Below are positions 62,114 to 64,000 of a DNA stretch of 64,000 nt, one piece after another. The stretch comes from Amantichitinum ursilacus (GTDB taxonomy: Bacteria; Pseudomonadota; Gammaproteobacteria; Burkholderiales; Chitinibacteraceae). The stretch lies in the NCBI RefSeq assembly GCF_001294205.1, contig NZ_LAQT01000030.1, forward strand, positions 1 to 64,000. The letters run 5' to 3'. Position 1 is the first letter of the stretch; the number at the start of each line of letters is the position of its first letter. A program made the position numbers and the translations under genes. The notes beneath the pieces were generated by a model, which did no database searches, was not told where the DNA came from, and was given only the letters and a program-made list of their open reading frames with translations.

Positions 62114-62828
62114 TTTAAAAATCAAGACAGTGGCCAAGGCTACAACGGACTATTTGTTATCTCCGCCTCTGGAAATTACGGTTAACGATCGCGCAGCCAC
62201 AAGAGATGCGATCATCAAACAGCTTAATCGCAATGGATGCAATTTTATAACTCGATCTGATTGGGCAGCACATAAAAACAAGTCGGAAAAGATGAAAGAC
62301 GACTGGAATTATAAAAATATTGCTATTCATCATGCTGGAAGAAGTTATGCGTGCGGTCCGGGGGCGCTGCAACTCCAGGAGATTCAACGCTTCCAGATGG
62401 ATAAAAGCATAAACTCCATGGATGACATCGGCTATCATTACGCGGTTGATTGTTCAGGAAATATTTTTGAGGGTAGGGATATTAGATTCAAAGGCGAGCA
62501 CGTGCATAATTATAATACGGGTGTAATCGGCATCGTCCTTTTGCAGAACATGTCCACCCCGGAGGAGGGAGGAGATAGCATTTCACGGCTGAGGGTATTT
62601 TTAAAAAAAATGGGTTATAAAGATAATATCGAAATCCCCGAAAACCAGAGAAAAGCGCTTTCGATGCTGATTGATGTTCTATCCACATTTTTTCATATCT
62701 CGGTTTTGGGAGGACACCGTGAATTCCCTCGCCAGCTGGGAGAAGGGAAGATATGCCCCGGCAACGCAGGTCTATCTCTGATTAAATCCTTGAGAAAATC
62801 CAAGGGCCTGGCCGCACCGCAATCATGA
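62106..62828 (+). CDS. N-acetylmuramoyl-L-alanine amidase (amidase_2/PGRP fold), predicted T6SS effector
   Basis: The 240-residue enzyme would cut the bond between MurNAc and the peptide stem. Probable zinc ligands are His75 (IAIHHAG), His204 (LGGHREFP) and Cys217 (KICPGNAG); Tyr110 in DIGYHYAVDCSGNIFEGR is the catalytic tyrosine position. There is no signal peptide, so it cannot reach peptidoglycan by the Sec route, which fits delivery into rivals by the PAAR protein encoded just upstream. The first ~45 residues are extra and may contact PAAR. The gene overlaps both neighbours. Confidence 0.88.
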   Translation: MSDLKIKTVAKATTDYLLSPPLEITVNDRAATRDAIIKQLNRNGCNFITRSDWAAHKNKSEKMKDDWNYKNIAIHHAGRSYACGPGALQLQEIQRFQMDKSINSMDDIGYHYAVDCSGNIFEGRDIRFKGEHVHNYNTGVIGIVLLQNMSTPEEGGDSISRLRVFLKKMGYKDNIEIPENQRKALSMLIDVLSTFFHISVLGGHREFPRQLGEGKICPGNAGLSLIKSLRKSKGLAAPQS

Positions 62829-63118
62829 AAATACTTTTAGCAATCTGCGTGCTGCTTGCAATCATCGGCAGCGTGCTGTTTATCGGATACACCCAGGCAT
62901 ACGTTGACGATGAACTCAAGACCCGCTTCTTCCGGAAGAAACACGCCACATTCCAGCTCGAATTCCGCAATCCCTATGCGCATGAAGGCGAGGACGTGCC
63001 GCTGCCGTTGCTGGATGCCAAAGAAAAGCGTGATTTGATCGAATACTGCAAATATCGATGGGGTATTGAAGACGCGAGCGATACCAGCCTGCAGCGCTGT
63101 GGCAGCCAGCCGATGTAG
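62825..63118 (+). CDS. Small membrane-anchored protein, predicted immunity protein
   Basis: The 97-residue protein has an N-terminal hydrophobic segment (1-22, ILLAICVLLAIIGSVLFIGY) followed by a hydrophilic periplasmic part of about 70 residues with two Cys. I know no family for it. It starts within the stop of the amidase gene (ATGA), the usual place for an immunity gene, and its export to the periplasm is where self-protection against a cell-wall amidase is needed. Function is inferred from position and topology only. Confidence 0.65.
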   Translation: MKILLAICVLLAIIGSVLFIGYTQAYVDDELKTRFFRKKHATFQLEFRNPYAHEGEDVPLPLLDAKEKRDLIEYCKYRWGIEDASDTSLQRCGSQPM

Positions 63119-63280
63119 TCTCGCCGGTTGGCGCAGACGTGCCACGCGCATCACTTGTATGCCGGACTTTCACGGCTGTTTTTTATGGACTATCCCCACC
63201 CTCTTCCTGCCAACCCGCACGGTGCCCGCGGGCAGATCGGGTAAACTGCGGCTCTGACTTTTCTGAACCCAAAGCGCCCG

Positions 63281-64000
63281 ATGTCCAACCCCATTCTGCC
63301 CGGCTTGTTGGTCTTGCACGGTAACCGTCTCGAAGACCTGCGCGCCGCGGTGTTTGAGTGGCTAAAGCGCTATCCGCTGGCGCCGCTGGAAGAAGCCGTG
63401 TTCCTGGTGCAAAGCAACAGCATCGCCGAATGGCTGAAGATGTCGTTGGCGCAGGAAACCGGCATCTGCGCCGCCACGCGCGTGCAGTTGCCGTCGCAGT
63501 TTTTATGGCAGTGCTATCGCGCCGCGTTGGGCCGCAGCGCGGTGCCGCAGGTTTCGCCACTGGATAAAGCGCCGCTGGCGTGGCGTTTGATGCGCGTGTT
63601 GCCCACCGTGCTGCAACAGCCGGGGTTTGAGCCATTACGGCATTTTCTGGCCGATGGCGACCCCGGCCGCCGCTATCAACTGGCGGAAAAGCTGGCCGAC
63701 TTGTACGACCAGTACCAGGTGTATCGCGCCGATTGGCTGGCCGATTGGGCTCAGGGCCGCGACGTGATGCGCCCCGCCGCCGGCCCGGTGATTGCGCTGG
63801 ATGAAGGCCAGCGCTGGCAAGCCGCGCTGTGGCGCACTTTGCAGGACGATGTGCCGGCGCCGTGGCGCGCCACCGGCCGCGACGGCGTGCATCGGCGTTT
63901 TGTCGCCGCCATGCAGGCCGGTGAGCAACCTGTGAGCGAGTTGCCGCGTCGCGTGGTGTTGTTTGGCATTTCGGCGTTGCCGCAGCAAACGCTGGAAGCG
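63281..64000 (+). CDS. recC: Exodeoxyribonuclease V subunit gamma RecC, N-terminal part
   Basis: The frame runs open from ATG 63281 to the window end, giving the first 240 residues. VLHGNRLEDLRAAVFEWLKRYPL and VFLVQSNSIAEWLKMSLAQE, then LPSQFLWQCYRAALG, match the N-terminus of RecC, which recognises Chi and guides RecBCD in double-strand break repair. The gene is cut by the window edge; recB and recD are expected downstream. Confidence 0.92.
   Translation, partial: MSNPILPGLLVLHGNRLEDLRAAVFEWLKRYPLAPLEEAVFLVQSNSIAEWLKMSLAQETGICAATRVQLPSQFLWQCYRAALGRSAVPQVSPLDKAPLAWRLMRVLPTVLQQPGFEPLRHFLADGDPGRRYQLAEKLADLYDQYQVYRADWLADWAQGRDVMRPAAGPVIALDEGQRWQAALWRTLQDDVPAPWRATGRDGVHRRFVAAMQAGEQPVSELPRRVVLFGISALPQQTLEA

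Noticed and set aside
61538-63118. Phage lysis or tail cassette as the source of the PAAR-amidase genes
   Set aside because: No holin, tail, integrase or other phage gene is present; the last gene is a single-helix anchored protein placed as an immunity gene.

Overview
The window is 64 kb of a G+C-rich Gram-negative chromosome. It looks betaproteobacterial, most likely Neisseriales-like: there is a complete flagellar export block with a divergent fliK-R / flhBAFG layout, a bamD/rluD/pgeF locus, a monofunctional RelA, FolE2, an MCE (Mla/Pqi-type) lipid transporter and two PEP-CTERM proteins. The taxonomic call is an inference from gene content and layout. No rRNA, CRISPR array, insertion sequence or integrase was seen. 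The first 200 bases hold no gene I can support.

Left part (0.2-9.4 kb): an HTH regulator and a GNAT acetyltransferase, signal peptidase I, then a minus-strand arabinoside-utilisation operon read from 9392 down to 2717. It encodes an ABC ATPase, two permeases, a binding protein, a GH51 alpha-L-arabinofuranosidase and a FadR-type GntR regulator. Oligosaccharides would be imported intact and cleaved in the cytoplasm. Two inverted repeats sit upstream of the operon.

9.8-18.2 kb: a plus-strand nitrogen-scavenging operon encoding a biuret-hydrolase-like isochorismatase-family enzyme, a DUF2877 protein, FdrA, a DUF1116 protein, carbamate kinase, a free-standing allophanate-hydrolase C-terminal-type protein, an NCS1 permease and a LysR regulator. 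The three middle proteins match the parts of the E. coli oxamate carbamoyltransferase. The set suggests import and hydrolysis of an amide/ureide, phosphorolysis to carbamoyl phosphate, and ATP recovery by carbamate kinase.

18.2-26.8 kb: the divergent qorB/ytfH pair, egtB-egtD (ergothioneine), a minus-strand tRNA cluster (Ala-Ala-Glu-Arg-Glu) with two visible promoters, bamD, rluD-pgeF, a small membrane protein and folE2.

27-39.4 kb: flagellar genes fliKLMNOPQR on minus and flhB-flhA-flhF-flhG on plus. FlhG has a degenerate P-loop and FlhA a proline/glycine-rich linker. 39.4-43 kb: a four-gene MCE lipid-transport operon (STAS-MlaE fusion, MlaF, MlaD, PqiC-like lipoprotein). 43-49.4 kb: relA, a dCache chemoreceptor, pyruvate kinase and tRNA-Arg(CCT).

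49.4-64 kb: accessory genes, namely a PEP-CTERM protein, YnfA, an SRAP protein, an MFS transporter, glutathione peroxidase behind a striking OhrR/MarR-like palindrome, a DUF1272 protein, a pullulanase lipoprotein, a Sel1-repeat membrane protein, a flavin reductase and a second PEP-CTERM protein. Next comes an AT-richer three-gene cassette (PAAR protein, zinc amidase, small membrane-anchored protein) that looks like a type VI secretion effector-immunity module. The window ends inside recC.

A dispersed intergenic palindromic repeat, GGTGGGTC-NN-GACCCACC, occurs as eight units at four intergenic loci and is the main non-coding structure in the window.
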